From the NCBI GenBank assembly GCA_018304635.1, contig JAGVVW010000001.1:1-43692 (forward strand): a DNA stretch of 43,692 nucleotides. Reading direction: 5' to 3'. Both the position numbers and the translations under genes were made by a program. The notes beneath the pieces were generated by a model. The model saw nothing but the letters and a program-made list of their open reading frames with translations. It had not been told where the DNA came from and searched no databases. This document shows positions 23,939 to 33,204 of the stretch, piece after piece (the stretch's first letter is position 1; every line of letters starts with the position of its first letter). Source of the DNA: Candidatus Aenigmatarchaeota archaeon (lineage in GTDB: Archaea; Aenigmatarchaeota; Aenigmatarchaeia; GW2011-AR5; JACRMX01).

Positions 23939-24451
23939 TTACGATTTCGTTATCTGCATATTATCGTATTTTTCTATTTCCGGATTGATGATTTCAAAAC
24001 GAATTCCTGCTCGTTTGAACAAATCCGGAGTTTCATATACACCATGATAACCTTTTTCAGCAACAATTCGCTTTATGCCTGAATTTATTATCATTTTTGC
24101 GCATACAGGACATGGTGTAAATTTTAAATAAAGAGTGCTGCCTTCCAGTGATATGCCAAACCGGGCTGCCTGGCATATTGCATTCTGTTCTGCATGTATT
24201 GTACGAACACAGTGCTGCCTGATTGTGCCATCATCCTGAAGAACATTCCGCAAAATATGACCTTCATCATCGCAATGCGGCAGTCCTGTTGGCGAGCCAG
24301 CATAGCCCGTTGCAATTATTCTGTTATCTTTTACAATTACTGAACCCGGTTTTCCACGATCGCATGTACTGCGCTCTCCGACTTTTCGCATAATTTCAAG
24401 AAAATATTCATCCCAACTCAGTCTTGTTATAATTATCACCCTTCTTTTCAT
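23939..24451 (-). CDS. dCMP deaminase
   Basis: A 170-aa ComEB-type deoxycytidylate deaminase, which converts dCMP to dUMP for thymidylate synthesis. The zinc site is complete: H86-A-E-Q-N with the catalytic glutamate, and P113-C-P-V-C for the cysteine ligands. Conserved SWDEYFLEIMRKVGERSTCDRGKPGSVIVKDNRIIATGYAGSPTGLPHC is the family N-terminus. The upstream 84-aa CxxC gene overlaps its start by 4 nt, so both are translated from one mRNA. Confidence 0.95.
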   Translation of the reverse strand: MKRRVIIITRLSWDEYFLEIMRKVGERSTCDRGKPGSVIVKDNRIIATGYAGSPTGLPHCDDEGHILRNVLQDDGTIRQHCVRTIHAEQNAICQAARFGISLEGSTLYLKFTPCPVCAKMIINSGIKRIVAEKGYHGVYETPDLFKRAGIRFEIINPEIEKYDNMQITKS

Positions 24452-24702
24452 GCCATGTTTTCTCTATATACCCCTATACGTAATCTATGAATGGGGTGCT
24501 TTTTATGGTAAGTTTGTCCGTTGAATGCACTGGTTTTCAGAAATATTCCTAATATCTGCCTCTTGCATACCTGACAATATTCAGTTCCAGTACCAAATCC
24601 TGATATTTCATCGGGTTCAATATCTCCGTCACCTGAAGAAACTTCATCAGGTGTTCTTTGAAGCCACCTTTTTGCTGTTTCATAATAATGCTGTAGTACC
24701 AA
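24448..24702 (-). CDS. Small CxxC protein coupled to dCMP deaminase
   Basis: An 84-aa protein starting at TTG 24702 with GAGG upstream (AGAGGTTTTCAATTG). It has one CxxC pair (YCQVCKRQ) and two histidines in YHKKHPIHR that may complete a metal site. The 4-nt overlap with the deaminase gene indicates translational coupling. Not assigned to a family. Confidence 0.5.
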   Translation of the reverse strand: MVLQHYYETAKRWLQRTPDEVSSGDGDIEPDEISGFGTGTEYCQVCKRQILGIFLKTSAFNGQTYHKKHPIHRLRIGVYRENMA

Positions 24703-24929
24703 TTGAAAACCTCTGTTTTGAATGTCTTTGTTCAGCTATCTTCATGTCTGTATAAACTACTTAAGCCAAGGAGTTTTTATTTTTTTCTATAGTAGACAGG
24801 AAATATTAAATTTAGCAGGAGTAAGTGGTTTTTCCCGATTTGGTGAATTTTGGCGTGTTAAAATTTTTCAGAATAAGACAGGAATAGCGGAAAATAAAAA
24901 TATTTTGTGATCTTGAAAATATTTAAACT

Positions 24930-25211
24930 TTACTTTTTTATACTCGAGAACTTGCGCATAACAACCTCAAAATTATCTGCAATTGACTTGCCGAGCAGCG
25001 TCAGCTTTACAAATTTTACCCTGCCTTCCTTTGAAAACTCAACAAGACCTGCAATCTGAAACTGTTCAAGCAGCTTAACTGTATGAGAATAAGTACAGTC
25101 TGTCTCCTTTGTAAGAACACTTATATATTTTATACCATTATTTAGATTTAACAGTAGCTTTACTGGTTTTTTCCTCAGAAAAATCTCCTCAAGCTCTGTT
25201 TTAGTACTCAT
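24930..25211 (-). CDS. Winged-helix transcriptional regulator
   Basis: A 93-aa single winged-helix domain: KPVKLLLNLNNGIKYISVLTKETDCTYSHTVKLLEQFQIAGLVEFSKEGRVKFVKLTLLGKSIADNF, with clear recognition helix and wing, as in small archaeal MarR/ArsR-like regulators. Divergent from the histone gene; the two starts are 65 bp apart, so it may regulate that promoter or its own. Confidence 0.75.
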   Translation of the reverse strand: MSTKTELEEIFLRKKPVKLLLNLNNGIKYISVLTKETDCTYSHTVKLLEQFQIAGLVEFSKEGRVKFVKLTLLGKSIADNFEVVMRKFSSIKK

Positions 25212-25276
25212 AATGTATTTACGTGGTTAGGAGTTTAAATATGATGTTTTAAATAAATTTGAATCAAAATATGATT

Positions 25277-25489
25277 ATGTCTGAATTTACTATTGAACCT
25301 TTGAAGAAAATTCTGAAAAATGCCGGTGCAAAGCGCGTTTCAGATGATTCTGCTGAAATTTTTGGTGAATTTCTTGAAAATTATGTAAAAGACATTATTA
25401 TATCAGCTAATAAATTTTCAGAACATGCTGGCAGAAGAACTGTCATGAGAGAAGATATGCATGCGGCAATTAAGATAGCTAGCAAATAG
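25277..25489 (+). CDS. Archaeal histone
   Basis: A 70-aa histone-fold protein (HMf family): IEPLKKILKNAGAKRVSDDSAEIFGEFLENYVKDIIISANKFSEHAGRRTVMREDMHAAIKIASK. The first loop (GAKRVSDD) and second loop (HAGRRTV) with DNA-contacting arginines are present. ATG 25277 aligns exactly with HMf starts; the ORF-track TTG at 25259 is upstream. A TTTTAAATAAAT box at about 25245-25256 puts the start at a leaderless distance. It compacts DNA as dimers or higher multimers. Confidence 0.95.
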   Translation: MSEFTIEPLKKILKNAGAKRVSDDSAEIFGEFLENYVKDIIISANKFSEHAGRRTVMREDMHAAIKIASK

Positions 25490-25625
25490 GGTTGGATTAA
25501 CTTATAAAGTTTTCACTATATTTATTTCTATGAAAGAATTATACCACGGAAGATTTAAACATGTCTGTTCTGAAGATGCTAGAAATGTATAATAGAATAA
25601 AATATGATAAACCACAAAAAAATGG

Positions 25626-26396
25626 GTGATTTTTATTAAAATTAACCAGATTGAACAGGGAAAGCCTGTACTTGTTTTGGCCAGAGTTTTGACTGAAAAG
25701 ACAAGGCTTTTAAAATCTGGAAGCACTGTACAAAATATTCTTTTAGCTGATGATACTGGTTCCATACGACTTGTTCTCTGGAATGATGAAATAGATAAAT
25801 ACGGGATAAAAGAAGGAGAAACCATAGGAATTAAGGGTTATTGCAAAAAAGATAGCGTGGAAATTAAGTTCATTTCTCTCGGGCCATACGGCGGTATAGA
25901 AAGGTCTGACAAGGAAATAAAAAATATTATGACAATATCCAGAAAAAGTATAGAGGAACTTAATCTGGGTGATAAGGCTGAGATAAGAGCTGCTTTTGTT
26001 CAGGTATTTGAATCTAGGCATTTTTACAGAGCCTGTTCTGAGTGCGGCCTGAAATTAGAAAATGACGAATGCCCGGAACATGGCAGCCAAAATGGAGCAT
26101 ACAACATGGTACTTAACGGGATTACTGATGACGGAACTGGTAATATACGAATCGTATTCTTCAAAGACGTTGCTGAGAAACTCACCGGCAGGAACGTAGA
26201 TGAAAATATGAAGCTTTTTTTAGAAGATAGAAATAAATTTTATTCTGCCATGCCGGTTGGTGTGGAATTTATTTTCCGTGGCGTATGCCAGTATAATAAT
26301 TTTCTTAAAAGAAATGAGTTTCTTGTAAATGAAATAAAACCAGTTGATGTAAATAAAGAAATTAAAGCATTAACAACAAGTAATTTTAATGTCTGA
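25626..26396 (+). CDS. RPA-like single-stranded-DNA-binding protein
   Basis: A 256-aa replication protein A homologue. OB fold at about residues 5-90 ([44 protein letters not shown]), and a second OB-like C-terminal domain interrupted by a zinc finger ([17 protein letters not shown]-x2-C-x8-C-x2-H, near residue 137). It protects ssDNA and cooperates with RadA. Start is GTG 25626. It overlaps radA by 8 nt, so both come from one transcript, a pairing of recombination functions. Confidence 0.9.
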   Translation: MIFIKINQIEQGKPVLVLARVLTEKTRLLKSGSTVQNILLADDTGSIRLVLWNDEIDKYGIKEGETIGIKGYCKKDSVEIKFISLGPYGGIERSDKEIKNIMTISRKSIEELNLGDKAEIRAAFVQVFESRHFYRACSECGLKLENDECPEHGSQNGAYNMVLNGITDDGTGNIRIVFFKDVAEKLTGRNVDENMKLFLEDRNKFYSAMPVGVEFIFRGVCQYNNFLKRNEFLVNEIKPVDVNKEIKALTTSNFNV

Positions 26397-27489
26397 AATA
26401 GAAGATTTGCCCGGTATCGGGCCGAAAGGTGCTGAGAAACTAAGAGAAGCTGGTTATGATAATTTAATGTCCATTGCTGCTGCAAGCATTGGCGAGATTA
26501 CAGAAGCCTGTGGAATAGGCGAGGCCACTGCTGAAAAAATTATAGAGGCTGCACGCAGCCAGCTTAAAATGGGATTTGAAACTGCTGAAGATGTCCTGAA
26601 GAAAAGAGAGAAAATCGGGAAACTGACAACTGGCAGCAGTGAATTAGATAAACTGCTTGGTGGTGGTGTTGAAACACAAGCTATTACAGAAGCTCATGGT
26701 GCATGGGGTTCTGGAAAAAGCCAACTTGGGTTTCAATTATCTGTTAATGTTCAATTGCCTGTAAGCGAAGGCGGACTTAATGGAAAGTGCCTTTTCATTG
26801 ATACTGAAGGCACATTCAGACCTGAAAGAATTGTGCAGATTGCTGAATCTATGAAACTGGATGGAAAAAATGTTTTAAAAAATATTTTTGTTGGCCGCGC
26901 ATTTAACAGTGACCATCAGATTGTTCTGGTGGACAATGCAAAAGATGTTATTAGGAAAGAAAATGTAAAGCTTATTATTGTTGACTCTATGATGTCACAC
27001 TTCAGATCAGATTACAGCGGCCGGGGTGAACTGGCTCCGAGACAACAAAAACTCAACAGGCATTTACATGACCTTCAAAGAATCTCTGATATCAATAATC
27101 TTGCTGTTTACTTTACAAATCAGGTTATGGCAAACCCTGGCCTTTTATTTGGAGACCCTACAACTGCAATAGGCGGTCATATATTGGGACATGCAGCCAC
27201 TGTCAGACTGTACCTGAGAAAAAGCAAGAATGATACAAGAATTGCGAGGTTGATTGACTCGCCAAGCCTACCAACGGGTGAAATTATTTTCACCATTGAT
27301 GCTTTAGGTGTTACAGATAAAGGAAAACGGGAACCAAAAAAAACAACAACCGAAGACGGCGAAAAAAAAGGTGCAGGAAACGGGAAAATTGAAGATGAGA
27401 AAACCGAGGGATCTGTAGATGAGAAAAAAGATATAACAGGAGAAAAGAAAAGAGGTAGGCCGAAGACAAAAACCGGGGATGAGGAATAA
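26389..27489 (+). CDS. radA: RadA recombinase
   Basis: A 366-aa archaeal RadA. N-terminal helix-hairpin-helix domain ([18 protein letters not shown], 6-23, and [15 protein letters not shown]). Walker A is GAWGSGKSQ at 104-112, where most RadA proteins have GEFGSGKTQ. Walker B is [30 protein letters not shown]; the DNA-binding loops follow ([35 protein letters not shown]). It makes filaments for strand exchange. After the usual end, a 45-residue charged tail finishes in [11 protein letters not shown], with an AT-hook-like RGRP core not normally present in RadA. Downstream of RPA and overlapping it. Confidence 0.96.
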   Translation: MSEIEDLPGIGPKGAEKLREAGYDNLMSIAAASIGEITEACGIGEATAEKIIEAARSQLKMGFETAEDVLKKREKIGKLTTGSSELDKLLGGGVETQAITEAHGAWGSGKSQLGFQLSVNVQLPVSEGGLNGKCLFIDTEGTFRPERIVQIAESMKLDGKNVLKNIFVGRAFNSDHQIVLVDNAKDVIRKENVKLIIVDSMMSHFRSDYSGRGELAPRQQKLNRHLHDLQRISDINNLAVYFTNQVMANPGLLFGDPTTAIGGHILGHAATVRLYLRKSKNDTRIARLIDSPSLPTGEIIFTIDALGVTDKGKREPKKTTTEDGEKKGAGNGKIEDEKTEGSVDEKKDITGEKKRGRPKTKTGDEE

Positions 27490-27687
27490 TTCTGTTTTCA
27501 ACGCCTGCATGTGTGTAAGCTCTTCCTCTACCAGAATGTGATATCCACAAATAACTTCTAAGATCGACAGGTGGGTTTCCGCTTTTACTTTCTATCAATC
27601 GGGCTGTTTGCATGAATAAATTTATGAATAATGAAGAAAATCTTCATTTTTGAACTCATTCTCGTGTTATTATCTATTTTTCCTGTT

Positions 27688-27945
27688 CTAAGCGATTTCT
27701 TTTTCAGAAATAATCACAAAATCGCCAACGCTTTTTACAGTTGAGAACGGCACAAGCATTCTGTTTTCTTCATCGCGCTCCAACGTAAGATTTTGTGTGT
27801 GCTTTGTAGGTTCGGAAAGAACGAGGCTCAAGAGTTCACCGCTTTCAGAAACAAATTTCAGATCACCGACAACGCCAAATTTTCTGCCAGTTTCCTCAGA
27901 AATAACGACTTTCCCAATAATTTCTCTTGCTCTTGACTTCAACAT
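27688..27945 (-). CDS. PRC-barrel protein
   Basis: An 85-aa single PRC-barrel domain: LKSRAREIIGKVVISEETGRKFGVVGDLKFVSESGELLSLVLSEPT...RDEENRMLVPFSTVKSVGDFVIISE. The ATG at 27945 is chosen; the ORF-track start adds 31 poly-lysine/phenylalanine residues with no support. Small archaeal PRC-barrel proteins (CdpB in haloarchaea) link FtsZ-ring components, so a division role is possible for this protein together with ftsZ at 587; that is analogy, not shown here. Confidence 0.8.
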   Translation of the reverse strand: MLKSRAREIIGKVVISEETGRKFGVVGDLKFVSESGELLSLVLSEPTKHTQNLTLERDEENRMLVPFSTVKSVGDFVIISEKEIA

Positions 27946-28196
27946 AAAATCACACTTACTATATTTTAGCACACATACACTTAAATAATTATACTTTTTC
28001 TTTTTTAAAAAAAAGAATGACTCGATGAGCAAGCTCATTTCGTGAATTTCAAAGCTCCGTTTTTAAATAAACCTATACTAAAAGAAAAATATTTGGCAAT
28101 GCAATATTATTTCAATGTTATTTTTTTCTTATGTGAGGGATGAATACGGGTTTTTGACGGTGGATCTGATTTTTCATCTGGAATGACATTTTTATC

Positions 28197-29465
28197 TCAG
28201 GCTTTTACAACCAGTGTCTTGATACGTGGGGACAAAACGTATAAGAATGCGCGACCTGTTCTTTCTCTTTCAATAAAATCCTCAGTCATCATTCTTTTCA
28301 AAATATTGTTTACAGAACGAACTGCATGCTGACGTGTTTTGTATTTAGACAGATCAATAAGATTTGCTATTTCACCCGGGGAACGAGGCTTTATAGCCAG
28401 CAATTCTATTATATTTTTTTGCAAAGACGTCATGGAGTCTATAAAATGCATAGAGGATGTGGTAATCGCTGTGATATCTGGTGATGTTTCTGCCAAATCC
28501 GGGGTTATAGAATATACTCTTTTATTCACAGCTTTGTTCACCATATCATCACACATTCTCAGAACTTCACGCGGAAAACCGCCTGTTCTTTCATATATTA
28601 TGCTCAATGATGCTGAAGTGAATGGCGTGCTATTATTACCGCCAACGCTTTCTATACGCTTTTTTATCAGTTCTTCTGTTTCTTCTTTTGTGAGAGATAA
28701 TAACTCGACTTTTGTAGTTATTCTTTTTCTAAAAGTCTCCAGGTTCTCTTTTAGATTTGCCTCGAAGACAGGCAGTCCTGATACTATAAGAGACATGTTA
28801 TCAACCTGATCTGTTAATACGCGAAGCCATTCCAATACTTCCTGATCAGCCTCGTGGATCTCATCACAGAGGACAATGAGATGTTTTTTACCCAATTTCT
28901 TGTTCAGAAAATTCGGAATCTGATAAAGATTTTTTATGTGAGGGTTAAACCACCTTAAAATCCATGATTTTTTGAATTTTTCGTTGAAAATGTCGACAAA
29001 ATTTTCAGCTTTTTGCGGCATTTTACTTATATATAGGCTTTCATATCCGTTTTTCAAATTAGCTGTCAACCACTTTAGCATTGTGGTTTTTCCTGATCCA
29101 GTTGGTCCAACGATCATTGATAATTTATGGCCTGAATATATTGAATTCATGATTTTATCCAGTTGTTCATTGTATCCAACAAGAAGGGATGGTAATATAG
29201 AAAGTGTGAAAGGATTTGTAGACCAGTTTACTTCAGAAAACCAGTATTTTATTGAGTATGATTCAGAAACTGGCTTAAAATGCGGTTTTAATGCTGTTCT
29301 TTGGTGGTTTTTTTCATCACCGAAAAGGGTGTTGTGGGCTATATGTTTTGATTTAAATTTGGATGAAAACGACTCCTGATCAGGCTTGGAATTATCTGTT
29401 TTTTCATTATTTTCAGGTATAGCTTTAGGTATAAGTATTTCATCATTGTTCTCATTTTCACTCAT
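28197..29465 (-). CDS. AAA+ ATPase with C-terminal winged helix (Orc1/Cdc6- or TniB/ExeA-like)
   Basis: A 422-aa protein. An 80-residue polar N-terminus is followed by WSTNPFTLSILPSLLVGYNEQLDKIMNSIYSG, Walker A GPTGSGKT (120-127), Walker B HLIVLCDEIHEAD (195-207) and sensor-2-like GGFPREVLRMCDD. The last 80 residues form a winged helix (LLAIKPRSPGEIANLIDLSKYKTRQHAVRSVNNILKRMMTEDFIERER). AAA+ plus winged helix is the architecture of archaeal Orc1/Cdc6 initiators, but the wording around the P-loop is closer to TniB/ExeA-type ATPases, so the class is uncertain. Its start is 38 bp from a 600-bp array of phased repeats, which may be its binding site. Confidence 0.82.
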   Translation of the reverse strand: MSENENNDEILIPKAIPENNEKTDNSKPDQESFSSKFKSKHIAHNTLFGDEKNHQRTALKPHFKPVSESYSIKYWFSEVNWSTNPFTLSILPSLLVGYNEQLDKIMNSIYSGHKLSMIVGPTGSGKTTMLKWLTANLKNGYESLYISKMPQKAENFVDIFNEKFKKSWILRWFNPHIKNLYQIPNFLNKKLGKKHLIVLCDEIHEADQEVLEWLRVLTDQVDNMSLIVSGLPVFEANLKENLETFRKRITTKVELLSLTKEETEELIKKRIESVGGNNSTPFTSASLSIIYERTGGFPREVLRMCDDMVNKAVNKRVYSITPDLAETSPDITAITTSSMHFIDSMTSLQKNIIELLAIKPRSPGEIANLIDLSKYKTRQHAVRSVNNILKRMMTEDFIERERTGRAFLYVLSPRIKTLVVKA

Positions 29466-29503
29466 AAAACATTATACTTACAAGAGAGTTTATAAAGTTT
29501 TAA

Positions 29504-30082
29504 TTCATGTGAAGTTCACGTTTTTTATGTGAGTGTTCACGTTAACTTCACTGTAAAAACATATTAATACGTTATGTTCACATTAACTTCACGTGATGTT
29601 CACGAAGTTCACGTGATTATTTTTTTCTCTTATAATTTATATATTTTTATTGAAATAAGTTCACTATATTTGTTCACGTTCACGTATACTTCACGTGAAA
29701 TATTTGTGAATATGTATATTTTTTTATATTTTTATGTGAATTACGTGAAGTATCTGTGAATACTTTGTGAAATTAAAGTGAAGTTCACGTGATATTCATA
29801 TGAATTCATGTGAACATTGTGTGAAGTCGGTTTTAATATTTTTGGACTTACTATGGCTAAATATAATAATAGAACATATTTCGTGAGTTTTTTGATTTTT
29901 AAGTTCTTGAGGAGAAAATACAGGTAATTTTCATATATATGAATTTGTAGAGGTGTGATCAAAATGTGAGTCTTTTTTTCTAAACAAAGTCTCACAAAAT
30001 CCATGTTCACGCAAATTCACAGAACCTTCACGCATATTCACGTAGCTTCATATGAAGTTCACAGAACCTTCACGAAGTTCAT
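29504..30082. repeat. Helically phased TTCAC/GTGAA iteron region, candidate origin or partition site
   Basis: About 30 copies of TTCAC, its complement GTGAA, and close variants such as TTCAT/ATGAA. Forward copies start at 29504, 29515, 29536, 29547, 29577, 29588, 29599 and 29608; reverse copies at 29736, 29745, 29756, 29767, 29778, 29789, 29800, 29810 and 29821; a second block at 30006, 30016, 30027, 30037, 30047, 30058, 30069 and 30078. Most steps are 9-11 bp, or 21 or 30 bp (two or three turns), i.e. one DNA face. Several copies pair into TTCACGTGA palindromes. Very AT-rich segments at 29630-29660 and 29711-29735 could melt. No gene is supported between 29466 and 30174. Confidence 0.85.
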
Positions 30083-30174
30083 TTTGGAAATTTCATAAGA
30101 ATTTTCGAAAATATTACAACTATAGCCAATAGTTATTTTTCATATAGAGATGTTCTTTTATTCACTCAAAAAAG

Positions 30175-30477
30175 CTAGATATTCTTTATCACGGACACCA
30201 TCTTAAGGATTTTAGTTATACTCATACCCTCGCCCAGCCTTTCAATAACATATGGTTTTAATTTTATCACTCTCAAAATAGGCTTTTCTGAACCTAGGCT
30301 AGTATCATCTATTAAATCACTAAGAATATTGTTGATATAGCTGGTTACTGTAGATGGGTGTAAATTTGTTTTTTCTGCTAATTTACGTATCCAAAGTCCT
30401 TCTGGATTTTCATATAATGCTTTGACTATAGCATATATTTTATCATCGCTGAACCCTGGCTTTCGTCCCATAGTCAT
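30175..30477 (-). CDS. Winged-helix DNA-binding protein beside the iterons
   Basis: A 100-aa protein: MGRKPGFSDDKIYAIVKALYENPEGLWIRKLAEKTNLHPSTVTSYINNILSDLIDD, a clear winged helix, with an N-terminal GRKPG basic patch that may enter the minor groove, and a strand/helix C-terminus. It borders the iteron array on the other side from the AAA+ ATPase, so it is a second candidate for the repeat-binding protein. Translated from ATG 30477; upstream sequence is AT-rich. Confidence 0.72.
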   Translation of the reverse strand: MTMGRKPGFSDDKIYAIVKALYENPEGLWIRKLAEKTNLHPSTVTSYINNILSDLIDDTSLGSEKPILRVIKLKPYVIERLGEGMSITKILKMVSVIKNI

Positions 30478-30635
30478 ATTTTAGACATCTGTCTATTTAA
30501 ATGTTTTTCAGGCCAGAATACCTGTTTTATGCGTTTTTTTGGCTATTTTGATATAAATAAGCTATGTAATTATATTTATCACTCACAAAGCTCTTCCCAC
30601 TATGGGGATTTAAACATTATATTCACCAAATATTT

Positions 30636-30986
30636 ATGGAAAAAAGAATTGTAACCTCACTATGTATAATAACCATAGTAGTTGGTTTATTGTCTTTGTT
30701 TCTGGTTTCTGAGTTCTATGGTCCAGCTAAACTTGAGATCAGCTCAATAACAAAATCAATGAACAACAGGCTTGTCTTAGTTCAGGGAATTGTTACGAAC
30801 CTAAGAATATCCGGTGAAAATACTTTTTTTGTACTGGAACGCAACAATACTGGTATTAAAGTTGTTATTTTTAATAAAAATTATAACATAGAAAACAACC
30901 AAAATATCATTGTAAAAGGCAGAGTATCGATATATAAGAATCAGCTTGAAATCATAGCAAATGACATAATAGTGAAAAATATTTAA
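30636..30986 (+). CDS. Membrane-anchored OB-fold protein
   Basis: A 116-aa protein: one N-terminal hydrophobic helix (about 5-25) and an OB-fold-like domain (LVLVQGIVTNLRISGENTFFVLERNNTGIKVVIFNKNYNIENNQNIIVKGRVSIYKNQLEIIANDIIV), the pattern of small exported OB-fold proteins found in archaea. Ligand unknown. It precedes the nucleotidyltransferase by 48 bp on the same strand. Confidence 0.72.
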   Translation: MEKRIVTSLCIITIVVGLLSLFLVSEFYGPAKLEISSITKSMNNRLVLVQGIVTNLRISGENTFFVLERNNTGIKVVIFNKNYNIENNQNIIVKGRVSIYKNQLEIIANDIIVKNI

Positions 30987-31034
30987 TACTGAGAATCAAT
31001 AAATCATATATATTTCAAATACGGATGGGTTTTG

Positions 31035-31790
31035 ATGGATGTTTTGATTTTAGCAGGAGGATATGCCAAAAGAATGTGGCCATTGACTTTAAAGGTGCCA
31101 AAGCCTCTTTTAAAAGTCAATGAAAAGCCTGTTATGAATTACATAATAAAAAACATTCAGTCTCTCGAAGGAATTGGAAAAATTTATATTTCTACAAACA
31201 TGAAATTTGAAAAAAAATTCCAGAAATGGAAGGAAAAAAACAGGCTGAATGTAGAAATCGTAATAGAACCCACGACAAATGAAAATCATAAATTAGGTGT
31301 CATCGGAAGCATCCAGTATTTCATAGACCGGAAAGGGTTTAAAAATGACCTGCTGGTTGTTGCCGGTGATAATTTGTTTGATTTTGACCTGAGTAAAATG
31401 ATACATATCTTCAATAAAAATAAAGAAACCATCATAGCTGTTTATAATGTGGAAAACAAAGAACTTGTTAGGATATATAGCAATGCAGTAGTGGATGAAA
31501 AAAATAAAGTGATTGAATTTGTTGAAAAACCTGAAAATCCAAAATCCTGCTTAATTGGAACGTGCTGCTATATCTTCCCTAAAAAAACTCTCTCTTATTT
31601 CAAAAAATATCTTAATGAAAAAAACAATCCTGATGCAATTGGTTATTTCACCCAATGGCTTCACAAAAAAGTTTCTGTATTTGCCTGTCCGTATAATGGT
31701 ATCTGGTTTGATATTGGTGATAAAACATCACTGGCAAAAGCAAATGAGGCGTTGAAAAATGGTACCATTAGAAATATTCCGAGCATATGA
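31035..31790 (+). CDS. Sugar-phosphate nucleotidyltransferase
   Basis: A 251-aa NTP_transferase enzyme: LILAGGYAKRMWPLTLKVPKPLLKVNEKPVMNYII (the G-x-G-x-R...P-K-P loop, with GGYAKRM), then VVAGDNLFDFDL with the metal-binding aspartate. It should transfer a nucleotidyl group to a hexose 1-phosphate (glucose- or mannose-type cannot be told apart). ATG 31035 replaces the TTG in the ORF track. Its 3' end overlaps the phosphohexomutase gene by 32 nt; the two enzymes make consecutive steps from hexose 6-phosphate to a nucleotide sugar, probably for surface glycans. Confidence 0.9.
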   Translation: MDVLILAGGYAKRMWPLTLKVPKPLLKVNEKPVMNYIIKNIQSLEGIGKIYISTNMKFEKKFQKWKEKNRLNVEIVIEPTTNENHKLGVIGSIQYFIDRKGFKNDLLVVAGDNLFDFDLSKMIHIFNKNKETIIAVYNVENKELVRIYSNAVVDEKNKVIEFVEKPENPKSCLIGTCCYIFPKKTLSYFKKYLNEKNNPDAIGYFTQWLHKKVSVFACPYNGIWFDIGDKTSLAKANEALKNGTIRNIPSI

Positions 31791-33138
31791 CATTCGCGGC
31801 ATTTATAGGGAGCAATTGAACGAAGAAACAATGAAACTGATTGCTGCTGCTATTGATGCACAAAAGATAATTCTTGGACATGACTGCCGAATGTCGAGTG
31901 ATGCGTTATGTGAAGCTTTTATTTCTGGTTTTGGCGGTGAGATAATTGATGTGGGCTTATCGCCTATTGGCAGTGCAATGTTTTTTTCATGGAAGCGGGG
32001 TATTGATTTGGCTTATATAACAGCTTCACATTTAACATCAGAATGGAATGGTCTGAAACTCTTTCACAGCAGCGGGGTTGGATATTTAGAAGATGAAATA
32101 AAAGCTATCAAGAGTATTGTTGTTGATGAAATGAATCCCGGGAAAAAATCCAGAAGTGTGAAAAATGTGAAAATAAGCAGTATAACTGGTGATTATATAA
32201 ATCATCTTCTTGCTAAGGTTCCTGGACATAAAAAGATGAAAATTATAATTGACTGCGGTAATGGTGTCAGTTCAATGATTGCTCCTGAGCTATTTAGACG
32301 GGCTGGTTATGATGTTGAGATTATTTTTGAAAATATTGACAGCAATTTTTCAGGCCGAGGCCCGGATGTTGAAGAGAAACATTTGACAAATTTGAAAAAT
32401 AAAACAGAGCAGAACAAGTGCATAGGCATAGCTTATGACGGTGACGGAGACAGAGTTGCATTAGTAGATGAAAACGGCAATGTTCTGACTCCTGAACAAA
32501 TTTCCTATATTGTTATTTCGGAACTGCTGAAAAAAGAGCAGGGGCCTGTTGTTGCAAATGTTGAATGCACCAATGTTATAGATCATGCTGTTAAAAAATT
32601 CAACAGAAAAGTTTACCGTGTTCCAGTTGGCCATACTTTTCTCGTTGAAAACGTGCATAAAAATAATGCTAGTTTTGGCGTTGAACGTTCTGGACATTTT
32701 TCAATACCTTCGATAATACCATTCGATGATGCTGTTGCACTGAGTTTTTATGCTACTAATGTAATCTCCAATTCTGACAAAACCTTATCAGAACTCGTAA
32801 GAGATATTCCTTCATTCCCATCAAAAAGAACAAATTATATCTGTCCTGAGAAAAAAAAGTTTGAGCTTATTAGACAAGTTGAACGTAATGTAAATGGAAT
32901 ATGCTTATCAAACAATAAAGGAGATGAAAAAGCAAAGGCAGAAATTAATACGTGCGACGGGGTTCGCGTTGATACAAATGACGGTTGGTTTCTGATTCGC
33001 GCATCAAATACAGGTCCGCTTGTCCGGCTGACAACGCAGTCAGATACAAGACAGGGATTGGAAAAGATAAAGAACGAAGCTGAAAAAATCCTGATAAAAT
33101 CTGCATATGAACTGGGAATTGAACTGAGAGAGGAGTAA
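31759..33138 (+). CDS. Phosphohexomutase (phosphomannomutase/phosphoglucomutase type)
   Basis: A 459-aa alpha-D-phosphohexomutase: FRAYDIRGIYREQLNEE at the start; catalytic serine loop TASHLTSEWNG (about 88-98; usual TASHNPxxxNG, so N-P is replaced by L-T); metal loop YDGDGDRVALVDENG; substrate loop ERSGH; phosphate loop RASNTGPLVRL (usual RxSxTEP). The serine and the three aspartates remain, so activity is likely, with altered loops. Converts hexose 6- to 1-phosphate, feeding the overlapping nucleotidyltransferase. Confidence 0.9.
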   Translation: MVPLEIFRAYDIRGIYREQLNEETMKLIAAAIDAQKIILGHDCRMSSDALCEAFISGFGGEIIDVGLSPIGSAMFFSWKRGIDLAYITASHLTSEWNGLKLFHSSGVGYLEDEIKAIKSIVVDEMNPGKKSRSVKNVKISSITGDYINHLLAKVPGHKKMKIIIDCGNGVSSMIAPELFRRAGYDVEIIFENIDSNFSGRGPDVEEKHLTNLKNKTEQNKCIGIAYDGDGDRVALVDENGNVLTPEQISYIVISELLKKEQGPVVANVECTNVIDHAVKKFNRKVYRVPVGHTFLVENVHKNNASFGVERSGHFSIPSIIPFDDAVALSFYATNVISNSDKTLSELVRDIPSFPSKRTNYICPEKKKFELIRQVERNVNGICLSNNKGDEKAKAEINTCDGVRVDTNDGWFLIRASNTGPLVRLTTQSDTRQGLEKIKNEAEKILIKSAYELGIELREE

Positions 33139-33204
33139 TGGAAAGGGTTTTTTAATTCGTTCTTATGGAGTCATCTTTCGTTAATACAGAAATATAAAAG
33201 AAGC

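Noticed and set aside
29504-30082. CRISPR array
   Set aside because: The repeat unit is 5-6 bp at one-turn spacing with palindromic pairs; there are no 25-40-nt repeats, unique spacers or cas genes.
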